64,000 bases of DNA. Origin: Flavobacteriales bacterium. GTDB taxonomy: Bacteria > Bacteroidota > Bacteroidia > Flavobacteriales_F > PHOS-HE28. The notes under the pieces are model-generated. The model was not told the DNA's origin. It did no database searches and saw only the letters and a list, made by a program, of their open reading frames with translations. The DNA lies in the NCBI GenBank assembly GCA_016788295.1, contig JAEUSY010000041.1, positions 62,001-126,000 of the forward strand, written 5' to 3'. The translations under genes and the position numbers were made by a program. Shown here one piece after another: positions 17,422 to 24,463 of the stretch (position 1 is the first letter of the stretch; every line of letters begins with the position of its first letter).

Positions 17422-18671
17422 GCAACGATGGTTCGCGGTGCCTGTCCGTTCGTTAGGCCAATGCACCAGGGTTCATCATAGGGAAAGCCTGCGATCACCC
17501 CGTCAAGGAGATGGCCTTCATAGGTGGCTGTGGGTGTCCGGACCAGCAGTTGGTCCGTGATCACGCTTCCGCGCACCTCGCCATGCAACTGGAGATCGCC
17601 TGCAACGAACAGTTCCCCTTCGATCCGCGCGTCCGCTTCAATGATCACCCCACCAGTGGCGCGGCCGCGGCCCTGCTGATCCACAAAGGCCACCCCGCCT
17701 TGTACGTACGTCCTGGCCCCCAGGTGGAGCTTGGGGGCGGCCGCATCATGGCCATCCCGGACCACGGCGAGCAGGGAAGGATACTTGAGCCTGCAGTCCT
17801 CACCGATGAGCATTCCGCGACGCGCGAAGCACTGCACAGCTCCCGTGAAGCCATCTTCCATCTTGATGTACGGAGCCTGTAACACGACCATGTCCAGCTG
17901 GCTATCTGTTGCGATGGTCAGCGTATCCGTGCATCGGATCACGCAGGGGCCCATGAAGGTCATTCCCGCCAAGGAAGTGGGTCCCGTGAACTCCATGGTG
18001 GGCACCTGGTACTGCGCATGCGTCCGGCCGTCGCCTTGTTGCTCCAACCCACGCAACTGCCCGAGCGAGGCCCCGTTGCACAGCGCTCGAAGCCGCTCTG
18101 GTAAACCTGTCGCCAAGGGTGGAAGTCCACCTTGTGCGGGGATGACCGCTCCTTCGACCAACTGCTCACCTGTGTACGTGCGTCCCTCGATATGCCCCCT
18201 GCGTACATCCCCATTGGGTACGACCACATCGCCTGCAAGTCGCGCGTCACCGCTGAGATGCACTGCGCCTTGTCGATCGGGCATCTGAAGCACTGGACCC
18301 TTGGCGTTCAACCCGCCCGCACCGTAGCCGAACATGCGCACATGGTGACCATGGCGGTGGGCATGGGAAACGATCAGGTCAAGAGCACCAAAGGGAATGC
18401 GTTCCACCTGGACCGAGTCTTCCCTCTCCCCATGCAAGGTCATTTGTACGGACCCGCCTTCATTGGGAAGTACAGCCAGGGCCATGATCGCTGCGGAGCG
18501 TGCATTATCCGCTGTCCTCGCTGCATTGAGGAACGCTTCGGCGCGTTGGTTCCTGAGGTGCGCGAACAACACCCATGCAGACACCACCACACCCACCAGT
18601 AGCGCGACCGTAACGGCATAGAACATGGCCGAAGCTGGTACTCGATCGTGGGCCTGCTGCCTGGTCCTCAT
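17394..18671 (-). CDS. membrane-anchored beta-rich protein in pseudopilin operon (GspK/PilX slot)
   Basis: A 425-residue protein. One N-terminal membrane helix (MFYAVTVALLVGVVVSAWVLF) is followed by a coiled segment and then a long Gly- and Val-rich region with short regularly spaced strands (DARLAGDVVVPNGDV, then DARIEGELFVAGDLQLHGEV near the C-terminus) resembling bactofilin-type beta-helix turns. No standard prepilin cleavage motif is seen. Its place upstream of the I- and J-like genes is that of GspK or PilX-type minor pilins, but sequence similarity to them is not evident. Coupled to the MORN gene by ATGA at 18668. Confidence 0.55.
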   Translation of the reverse strand: MRTRQQAHDRVPASAMFYAVTVALLVGVVVSAWVLFAHLRNQRAEAFLNAARTADNARSAAIMALAVLPNEGGSVQMTLHGEREDSVQVERIPFGALDLIVSHAHRHGHHVRMFGYGAGGLNAKGPVLQMPDRQGAVHLSGDARLAGDVVVPNGDVRRGHIEGRTYTGEQLVEGAVIPAQGGLPPLATGLPERLRALCNGASLGQLRGLEQQGDGRTHAQYQVPTMEFTGPTSLAGMTFMGPCVIRCTDTLTIATDSQLDMVVLQAPYIKMEDGFTGAVQCFARRGMLIGEDCRLKYPSLLAVVRDGHDAAAPKLHLGARTYVQGGVAFVDQQGRGRATGGVIIEADARIEGELFVAGDLQLHGEVRGSVITDQLLVRTPTATYEGHLLDGVIAGFPYDEPWCIGLTNGQAPRTIVAWRKFPSEG

Positions 18672-19249
18672 TTCTTCCTCGTTGCACGCCTCTTCTCTCG
18701 GCTCGTCTTCTCCTTTCCCTCCTTCTTGTTGGTCTTGGCCGGTGTTTCACCAGCGCCTGTTCTGTCATCGGTCCGTTCCTTTCGGGTCTTCCGTTCAGTA
18801 CGCCGGTCCGTTTTGCGCTGTTCCCGCGCCTTCCGCCGTTCCTGCTGCTCCTGTTTCACCGCTTCCCTATCGGGAACGTCCCGCTGTCGGTGCCCAACCC
18901 GGACACCTGACCGCCATCGCTGGACCTCCACCAACTTCCCATCAGCGTTCCAGCTCCGCCATTCACCATGTTTAAGCCCGTGCTTGAATTGGCCTTGGGT
19001 GCGCAGCTGGCCGTTGGGGTGGTATGCGGTGAAGGGGCCATGTAACAACGTACCTCCTGCACCACCCTGTGTCACATGGATCGTTTGGGCCTTGACCCAA
19101 TACACATCCACATCCTTGCGAGCGGTCGGACGCCTATCCTTGTCATCCTCCGTGGCCAGGATGTAGCCCGATTCATCCGCCAGCCGAACGGTTTGGGCGG
19201 CTCCCGTGGAAGCAAACCCGATCATTACCGCCAGTGCAATGCGCCGCAT
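18668..19249 (-). CDS. secreted MORN-repeat protein with Lys/Arg-rich tail
   Basis: A 193-residue protein with a signal peptide (residues 1-18), a central pair of MORN-type repeats (GPFTAYHPNGQLRTQGQFKH and GEWRSWNADGKLVEVQRW) and a C-terminal ~65 residues almost entirely Lys, Arg, Glu and Thr. It is the first gene of the - strand operon that continues with the pseudopilins and platform protein, and has a strong promoter just upstream. MORN proteins of this type are common secreted proteins in Bacteroidota; a link to the secretion machine is suggested by the operon only. Confidence 0.7.
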   Translation of the reverse strand: MRRIALAVMIGFASTGAAQTVRLADESGYILATEDDKDRRPTARKDVDVYWVKAQTIHVTQGGAGGTLLHGPFTAYHPNGQLRTQGQFKHGLKHGEWRSWNADGKLVEVQRWRSGVRVGHRQRDVPDREAVKQEQQERRKAREQRKTDRRTERKTRKERTDDRTGAGETPAKTNKKEGKEKTSREKRRATRKK

Positions 19250-19256
19250 TCAAGCG

Positions 19257-19287
19257 CCAAAGTACATGCTTAAGTTTTGTAAAGCAA
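19257..19287 (-). promoter_or_regulatory. Bacteroidota-type promoter for the pseudopilin operon
   Basis: Read on the - strand, TTG (19287-19285) and TACTTTGG (19264-19257) are 20 bases apart, matching TTG-N19/21-TAnnTTTG closely. The box ends 7 bases before the ATG at 19249. Confidence 0.7.
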
Positions 19288-19472
19288 TAACCGCATTGAG
19301 GTTTACTGGAAAAGAGCTCAACCAGATCAACACGCTCAAGTCAAACGTTCTCAATTGGTGGTCCACCTCCTCATTTTGAAACCATGCACACTACTAGCTT
19401 CGCCACTCATCATCGTCGCGAATGACCGGATCCGGCGCCACTAGCCAAACGTCAACCACGTCCATCTAACCC

Positions 19473-19796
19473 ATGAGCGCCGAACGCATGCAACAGTTGC
19501 AGGCCATGTTGGCCGAGGAGCCGGGCGACACCTTTCTGCGCTATGCCATCGCCTTGGAGCACAAGCGTATGGGCAACATGGAACAGGCCATCGCGGACCT
19601 CACGTCCATTCTTATCGATGAGCCCAAGCATGTGCCCAGCTACTACCAACTGGCTTCATTGCAGGCGGAACTGGGGCTTGTGGCAGAGGCTGTACACACC
19701 TGCGAGGCCGGCGCCCTGCAATGCATCGTGACCAACGACCCTAAAGCGCGCATGGAACTATTGGCCCTGAAACGCGCCCTGCTCGACGAGGAATGA
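19473..19796 (+). CDS. small TPR protein
   Basis: A 107-residue soluble protein made of about two and a half tetratricopeptide repeats (AEEPGDTFLRYAIALEHKRMG, then NMEQAIADLTSILIDEPKHV, then YYQLASLQAELGLVAEAVHT). No signal peptide, so cytoplasmic protein-protein adaptor is likely. It overlaps the following YdcF-like gene by ATGA. Confidence 0.8.
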   Translation: MSAERMQQLQAMLAEEPGDTFLRYAIALEHKRMGNMEQAIADLTSILIDEPKHVPSYYQLASLQAELGLVAEAVHTCEAGALQCIVTNDPKARMELLALKRALLDEE

Positions 19797-20734
19797 AGGG
19801 GCTGCTGCGTGGGAGGTGGAGAAAGCTGTTCGCGGCCATGGCCGTGGCCTTCCTGCTCGTGCTGCTGTTCGGGCATCCGTGGTTCGCGGTAACGCGTCCG
19901 AGCGGTGGCAAGGACCTGGTGGCCGAAGGGTGGATGCACACCGAGGGCCTCCGCGAAACGGCGAGGCTCTTCCACAGCGGCGGCTACGAACGGCTCTACC
20001 TTACCGGCACCATCCGCCCCTTTGCCTACTACCTGCTCAGCGGCGATTCGGTCGTTGTGGACTTCGGCACGGCGCAACAGGGGGAGATCATGCTGGGCAT
20101 CGGCGGACTACCCGGCGCGGCGTGGGAACTCTCCGCTTCTGGAACGGCACTGCTCGCCGGTATGGTCGATGGTGGCGTGGAGGAACACACCGTTCAACTT
20201 CCTGCGTCCGGTATCCGTTCCTGCGCCCTAGTGATCCGTGCCGCCTCATCGCCCGGAGCGGACGTCCCGGTGGCCTTCGTGGCCCGCTTCACGGTGAACG
20301 ACCACAACGTGCACGGCCTCATGAGCGGCATGCACATCCACCAGGCCGATGGCACGCTCCGCCCGGGCGAACCCACCTACGCCGAACAAGGACGCACAGC
20401 ATTGCTGAAGGATGGCGTACCGGCGGACCGCATCACCGTGGTGCCCACCCTGCATGTGGAACGCAGTCGCACATGGTCGTCGGCACGTGCCTTTACCAGT
20501 TATGCGGCCGCTCACGGGATAATGCGTTACGATGTGGCCACCCTGGGCGTGCATGCGCGGCGCACCTGGCGCATGTACCGCAAAGCAGCGGGCACGGACG
20601 AGGGAGTGGGCATCATCAGCCTGCACGACCGGTGGTGCCAGCGCTGGACCTGGTGGACCAACTACTACGGCTGGTACCAGATGGGCAAGGAACTGGTGGC
20701 CTGGCCCGCGCCCTTCCTCATTGAGGACCCTTGA
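19793..20734 (+). CDS. YdcF/SanA (DUF218)-like membrane protein with inserted beta domain
   Basis: A 313-residue protein with one N-terminal membrane helix (~13-30). The flanks fit the DUF218 fold: DLVAEGWMHTEGLRETARLF and YERLYLTGT before, and TALLKDGVPADRITVVPT with SSARAF after, plus the C-terminal WWTNYYGWYQMGKEL. Between them, from about residue 85 to 195, is an inserted Gly- and Val-rich beta domain resembling a xylan-type carbohydrate-binding module (AWELSASGTALLAGMV, ADVPVAFVARFTVNDHNVHG). DUF218 proteins such as ElyC and SanA act in envelope homeostasis. The insertion suggests sugar or cell-wall binding; this is inferred. Confidence 0.65.
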   Translation: MKGLLRGRWRKLFAAMAVAFLLVLLFGHPWFAVTRPSGGKDLVAEGWMHTEGLRETARLFHSGGYERLYLTGTIRPFAYYLLSGDSVVVDFGTAQQGEIMLGIGGLPGAAWELSASGTALLAGMVDGGVEEHTVQLPASGIRSCALVIRAASSPGADVPVAFVARFTVNDHNVHGLMSGMHIHQADGTLRPGEPTYAEQGRTALLKDGVPADRITVVPTLHVERSRTWSSARAFTSYAAAHGIMRYDVATLGVHARRTWRMYRKAAGTDEGVGIISLHDRWCQRWTWWTNYYGWYQMGKELVAWPAPFLIEDP

Positions 20735-20768
20735 ACCGGCCTGTGCGTGTGCGCACTATCTTTTCCCC

Positions 20769-21302
20769 ATGAACACCTGGGGACCACCGGACACGAGCGA
20801 ATGCAGCCCGTTCTACAGGGGCTATATCGAACGCATGGGCAGCACCGACGTGCTCGCCGCCTTGGAACATGTCGGGAAGCTCACCGAGGAGCTGCTGCAA
20901 CGCATACCACCGCACATGGCCGGCCATCGCTATGCCGAGGGCAAGTGGACCATCAGCGAAGTGTTCCAGCACCTGGTGGATTGCGAGCGCATCATGCAAT
21001 ACAGGGCCTTGCGCTTCGCCCGCAACGATGCCACCGAACTGCCCGGCTTCGAGGAGAACGATTACGCCCTCGAGGCCGACACCAGCCACCGCACGTTGCG
21101 CGAGATCGCGGATGAACTGGCCGTTGTGCGCCGGTCCACCGAACTGCTCTTCCGCAGCTTTCCGGACAAGGTGGCGCTGCGGCAGGGTGTGGCCAATGGC
21201 AACCCGGTAACCGTGCGTGCGCTGGGCTGGATCATTGCCGGGCACACCATGCACCACCTCCACATCCTGCAACAACGCTACCTGTCCCATGAGCCTTCGT
21301 AG
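20769..21302 (+). CDS. DinB-family protein (putative metal-dependent thiol transferase)
   Basis: About 177 residues from the ATG at 20769. The DinB four-helix bundle pattern is clear: KWTISEVFQHLVDCERIMQYR with the first metal-ligand His, and GHTMHHLHILQQRY with the two C-terminal His ligands. Members bind a divalent metal and many are bacillithiol-dependent transferases, but the substrate cannot be told. TATCTTTT at 20757-20764, with TTG at 20731-20733, is a likely promoter ending 4 bases before the ATG. The end overlaps the next gene by 14 bases. Confidence 0.85.
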   Translation: MNTWGPPDTSECSPFYRGYIERMGSTDVLAALEHVGKLTEELLQRIPPHMAGHRYAEGKWTISEVFQHLVDCERIMQYRALRFARNDATELPGFEENDYALEADTSHRTLREIADELAVVRRSTELLFRSFPDKVALRQGVANGNPVTVRALGWIIAGHTMHHLHILQQRYLSHEPS

Positions 21303-21762
21303 CATACAGCAATGGTTCGATGCCTATGGTGAGAGCCACCAGCATCCCACCAACAAACTGATCCACTGGATCTGCGTGCCCACCATCTACTTCTGTGTGG
21401 TGGCGCTGTTGTGGAGCATCCCCTCCCCGTTCGCCCACACGTGGCTGGCAACAGGCTGGGTGGCCAAAGTGGCGGTGGTGCTCGTGGGCCTGTTCTACCT
21501 GCGCCTTTCGCTGTCCATCATGCTCGGGATGTTGGCCTTCAGCATCGGGTGCCTGGCCATCGCTTCATGGCTCGACCTGAATGCCCCCTGGCCGCTCTGG
21601 GCCATCAGCCTCGGCCTCTTCGTGCTGGCCTGGATCGGGCAGTTCTATGGCCACAAGGTGGAAGGGAAGAAACCAAGCTTCATGGACGACCTGCAATTCC
21701 TGATGATCGGTCCGGCGTGGCTGATGGGCTTCGTGTACCGTCGGCTGGGGATCAGGTACTGA
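21289..21762 (+). CDS. Mpo1/YGL010w-like (DUF962) membrane protein
   Basis: A 157-residue polytopic membrane protein. The family signature HPTNKLIHWICVP lies at the N-terminus (residues 18-30) and a second conserved block GQFYGHKVEGKKPSFMDD near the C-terminus supplies further His residues; four membrane helices lie between and around them. The yeast homologue Mpo1 is an iron-dependent dioxygenase that removes one carbon from 2-hydroxy fatty acids, so a lipid role is plausible. Start chosen at ATG 21289, inside the end of the DinB gene. Confidence 0.85.
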   Translation: MSLRSIQQWFDAYGESHQHPTNKLIHWICVPTIYFCVVALLWSIPSPFAHTWLATGWVAKVAVVLVGLFYLRLSLSIMLGMLAFSIGCLAIASWLDLNAPWPLWAISLGLFVLAWIGQFYGHKVEGKKPSFMDDLQFLMIGPAWLMGFVYRRLGIRY

Positions 21763-21767
21763 TCGCC

Positions 21768-23222
21768 CTACAGGATCTCGCGCAGCAGTTCAAGAAGCGA
21801 TCCGCGCACCGTATCGCGCCCCTTGGCAATGGCGGTGGGCCGCTGCTCGATGGTATGGCGCGGCTGCTCCCCGTGATCGAACGGGCCATCGGGCGTGCCT
21901 TCCAGCACAAAGCGGAACAGCGGCACGTTCACGCGAATGCCCGAGTTGGGCGCCGTGAACACCAAGGGCGCACCACCCGTGGGGCCGATGGACACCGTGC
22001 CCGTTTCCTCGCCCACGAAATGCCCACGGCCACTGCGCTTCACCAAGGCCACAAGCGCCGCAGCAGCATCAGTGGTCATGCCATCGCCAACGATGTACAC
22101 CTTGCCGGCGAAGGCCTTGGGCACAGGTCGCCACGTGCGCACGCGCTTGTCCTTCTCGGAGAGCGAACGAGCGCCCTGTGTGCCCGTGCGCACACCAGCG
22201 GAATGCGCCTCGCTCTGGAAGGCAGCCCGCTCGCAATAGGCCTCGAACGGCACGGGCAGCGGCGTACGCAGCACCAATTGTCGGTTGGATCTGAACGGCT
22301 CCTTGGCGATGTGCGCGAACACCTGCTCGGCCACCTCTAGATCGGAACCACCGGCACCGCGCACATCGATCACCAGGGCCTTGGCCTTGTTCTGGTGCGC
22401 CTCGTTCAGCACACTGCGCAGGAACTTATCGGGACGTTGACCGGCAGCTTCCAGCGAATCGGGATGCAACGTGCGCAGGGTGAGCCACATGGTGGAGCTC
22501 TCCGCTTCCCATGATGCGCGCCACGGCAGCAACGGTGCACCCGTCGGTTTGCGCGAACGCTCCATCTCCTCGCCCGTAATGGCGAACAGCACCTGATCAC
22601 CGGTGGTGCCATCGGGCGCCACGTAACGCACGGCGTGGCCGCTCTTGGGGCCGAACACACGGTACAAGGCCCATGGCAGGTCCTGCTCGATCATGCGCGT
22701 ACGGTAGGTGCGGATGGCGCCATCGGCGAGGTAGAGCCCTTCGAGCCGTTGCACGATGCTGTCGGCCGAAACACCATTGATCGACAGGATGCGGCTACCC
22801 GAAGGCAGGCTGCGGAAGCCCTTCAACTCTTCTTCCACGTACATGCCGGTGGAAAGGATCCGCACCCGCATGGGCAGTACAGCGCGATGCCTGTAGAGCT
22901 CGGTGCGGATATGCTCGGGCAGTTGCGGCTGGCAGTTGCGATCGCCGATGGTACGCAGCACGGGCACCAGGCTTTCCTGAAAGGCCTCCACGCTCATGGG
23001 CACGCGGATGGAATCCTTCAACGCCTCGAAACGCGCCACGATGGAAAGGCTGTCCGTAAAGCGGAAGGGATCGGGATGGCAGGTAAGCAACACCTCGCGC
23101 AGCAGGTCCACATCCTGGTGCAGCTTCTCCGGATAGAGCAGCACATCGCGCCGCACCAACTGGGCCCGAACACTGCCGCACAGTACGAACACCAGCACAC
23201 CGAAAAGCCCTACCCGCACCAT
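21768..23222 (-). CDS. S41-family protease-like secreted protein, nucleophile Ser apparently replaced
   Basis: About 484 residues from ATG 23222, chosen because it gives a clean signal peptide (GLFGVLVFVLCGSVRAQ). An N-terminal helical region is followed by a PDZ-like segment (GSRILSINGVSADSIVQRL) and the C-terminal S41 peptidase fold (ALVIDVRGAGGSDLEVAEQVF, KVYIVGDGMTTDAAAALVAL, GHFVGEETGTVSIGPTGG). In Bacteroidota S41 proteins the nucleophile lies in a TFSAA-type motif; here the aligned residues read TTDAA, so Ser appears to be Asp. It may be a catalytically inactive peptide-binding protein. Confidence 0.8.
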   Translation of the reverse strand: MVRVGLFGVLVFVLCGSVRAQLVRRDVLLYPEKLHQDVDLLREVLLTCHPDPFRFTDSLSIVARFEALKDSIRVPMSVEAFQESLVPVLRTIGDRNCQPQLPEHIRTELYRHRAVLPMRVRILSTGMYVEEELKGFRSLPSGSRILSINGVSADSIVQRLEGLYLADGAIRTYRTRMIEQDLPWALYRVFGPKSGHAVRYVAPDGTTGDQVLFAITGEEMERSRKPTGAPLLPWRASWEAESSTMWLTLRTLHPDSLEAAGQRPDKFLRSVLNEAHQNKAKALVIDVRGAGGSDLEVAEQVFAHIAKEPFRSNRQLVLRTPLPVPFEAYCERAAFQSEAHSAGVRTGTQGARSLSEKDKRVRTWRPVPKAFAGKVYIVGDGMTTDAAAALVALVKRSGRGHFVGEETGTVSIGPTGGAPLVFTAPNSGIRVNVPLFRFVLEGTPDGPFDHGEQPRHTIEQRPTAIAKGRDTVRGSLLELLREIL

Positions 23223-23331
23223 GCCTTTGCCCAATGGGCGCCAAAAGTAGGGGATCACGTGTGGCACGGCCATGACAAAACACACCCGCATGAGGCACTG
23301 ATCCGGAAGGGCCTGCCGTTAGCTTCGGCAC

Positions 23332-24312
23332 ATGCGAAAACCGACCCACCTTTTGCTACTTACCGGCATGTTCTTCAGCATGATGGAAGCCAACGCCCAA
23401 GGCTGCAGCGATGCAGGTGTTTGCACGGCCGGACCGATCGGGGAACTGGAGATCCCTACCGACACCACCACGGCGACGAACGTGAATCGCCACTATGCCC
23501 GAATGACCTTCAGCTATGCCGTGGGCGAACAGCGGACCACGATCCTGATGGCGGTGGCGGAATTGGGATTCAGCATCACCGACCGGCTCGGGTTCAGCCT
23601 GCGCCTTCCCTACCAGTCCGCTGAAGGGAACCTGGGCAGCCACAGCGGTGTGGGCGACCCGGTGATCACTGCCTCGTACGCCTTCATTAAGCAGGAAGGC
23701 CGCAGGTTGGATGGCATGCTGGGTGTGAAGCTCAACTCAAACAACGCGGATGCCATGTGGGATGGGTTCTCCATCGATCAGGTGCCCCGCGGTCTGCCCA
23801 TGCCCTACCAGACCAGCCTGGGCACCACCGACCTGCTGCTGGGGATGAACTACCGCCACAAGCGCTGGTCCGGGGCTTTGGCGCTCCAGCTTCCCGTGCA
23901 CCAGGCCAACGAGAACACCTTCACCCACGCCAGTTGGGGACAGGACCCTGCGGCGCTGGGGTACTTCGAGAGCGCTTACCTGGAGCGCGCCGCGGATGCC
24001 GTGGCCCGCATTCAGTACCGCATACCCTGGAAGCGGTTCGCTGTGCAGCCCGGCCTGCTGGCCATCCAGCACCTGGGCAAGGATAGTCGACTGATAGCCG
24101 TGCCGACCATGGACATGACGATGCCGCAACGCGTGGAGATCGATGGTTCCGAAGGCTTGACGCTGAATCTCACGATCGATGCAGGCTATCGGCTCAACGA
24201 CCGCTGGACCGCTGAACTGGCATATGGCTCGCCGCTCATTGTCCGCGAGGAACGCCCCGATGGCCTCACTCGCAGCATGGTGCTGAACGCCGGGCTGCGC
24301 TACGCGTTCTAA
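23332..24312 (+). CDS. outer-membrane beta-barrel protein, transporter-like
   Basis: A 326-residue protein with a signal peptide (1-22) and a run of alternating amphipathic strands ending in Tyr-Ala-Phe, the C-terminal aromatic typical of outer-membrane barrels. Segments such as ELGFSITDRLGFSLRLPYQS and LGTTDLLLGMNYRHKRWSG resemble the phenol-degradation MetA-like/transporter barrels widespread in Bacteroidota. Substrate unknown. A TAGCTTCG box at 23320-23327, just before the ATG, may be its -7 element. Confidence 0.7.
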   Translation: MRKPTHLLLLTGMFFSMMEANAQGCSDAGVCTAGPIGELEIPTDTTTATNVNRHYARMTFSYAVGEQRTTILMAVAELGFSITDRLGFSLRLPYQSAEGNLGSHSGVGDPVITASYAFIKQEGRRLDGMLGVKLNSNNADAMWDGFSIDQVPRGLPMPYQTSLGTTDLLLGMNYRHKRWSGALALQLPVHQANENTFTHASWGQDPAALGYFESAYLERAADAVARIQYRIPWKRFAVQPGLLAIQHLGKDSRLIAVPTMDMTMPQRVEIDGSEGLTLNLTIDAGYRLNDRWTAELAYGSPLIVREERPDGLTRSMVLNAGLRYAF

Positions 24313-24326
24313 GGACGGTCCGGACG

Positions 24327-24362
24327 GAGCTGACGCGTCCGTTCATCTCGTGGTGGAAGTAG
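24327..24362 (+). pseudogene. fossil 3' end of a second GH38-type gene
   Basis: The bases encode ELTRPFISWWK followed by TAG, almost the same as the last residues EMTRPLIMWWK of the intact GH38 gene ending at 27436. Identity continues past the stop codon into the shared repeat (offset exactly 3074 bases). No longer upstream homology is visible because the previous gene ends at 24312. It is best read as the tail of a lost paralogue. Confidence 0.75.
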
Positions 24363-24438
24363 GAGAACTAACCGCCAAGACGCGAAGAGCGCAAAGTTGA
24401 ATGCAATCCCTTGGCGTGCTTTGCGTCTTTGCGGTGAA
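24327..24438. repeat. direct repeat copy 1 (112 bp) with internal inverted repeat
   Basis: This copy matches 27401-27512 without indels over 112 bp and with few mismatches (none in long runs from 24351 on, apart from single substitutions). Inside it, ACCGCCAAGACGCGAAGAGC at 24371 and CTTTGCGTCTTTGCGGT at 24419-24435 form an imperfect inverted repeat of a type widespread in environmental bacterial genomes (CTTTGCGTCTTTGCGG and its complement). Confidence 0.9.
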
Positions 24439-24459
24439 CACTTCTTCATCTCATCTTTG
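24429..24459 (+). promoter_or_regulatory. candidate promoter of the GH38 gene
   Basis: TTG at 24429-24431, the last part of the direct repeat, and CATCTTTG at 24452-24459 are 20 bases apart. The -7 box differs from TAnnTTTG by one base and ends 4 bases before the ATG. Confidence 0.45.
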
Positions 24460-24463
24460 AACT

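Noticed and set aside
24371-24435. Transposon end
   Set aside because: The CTTTGCG inverted repeat is a common dispersed intergenic repeat; no transposase or target duplication is seen with it.
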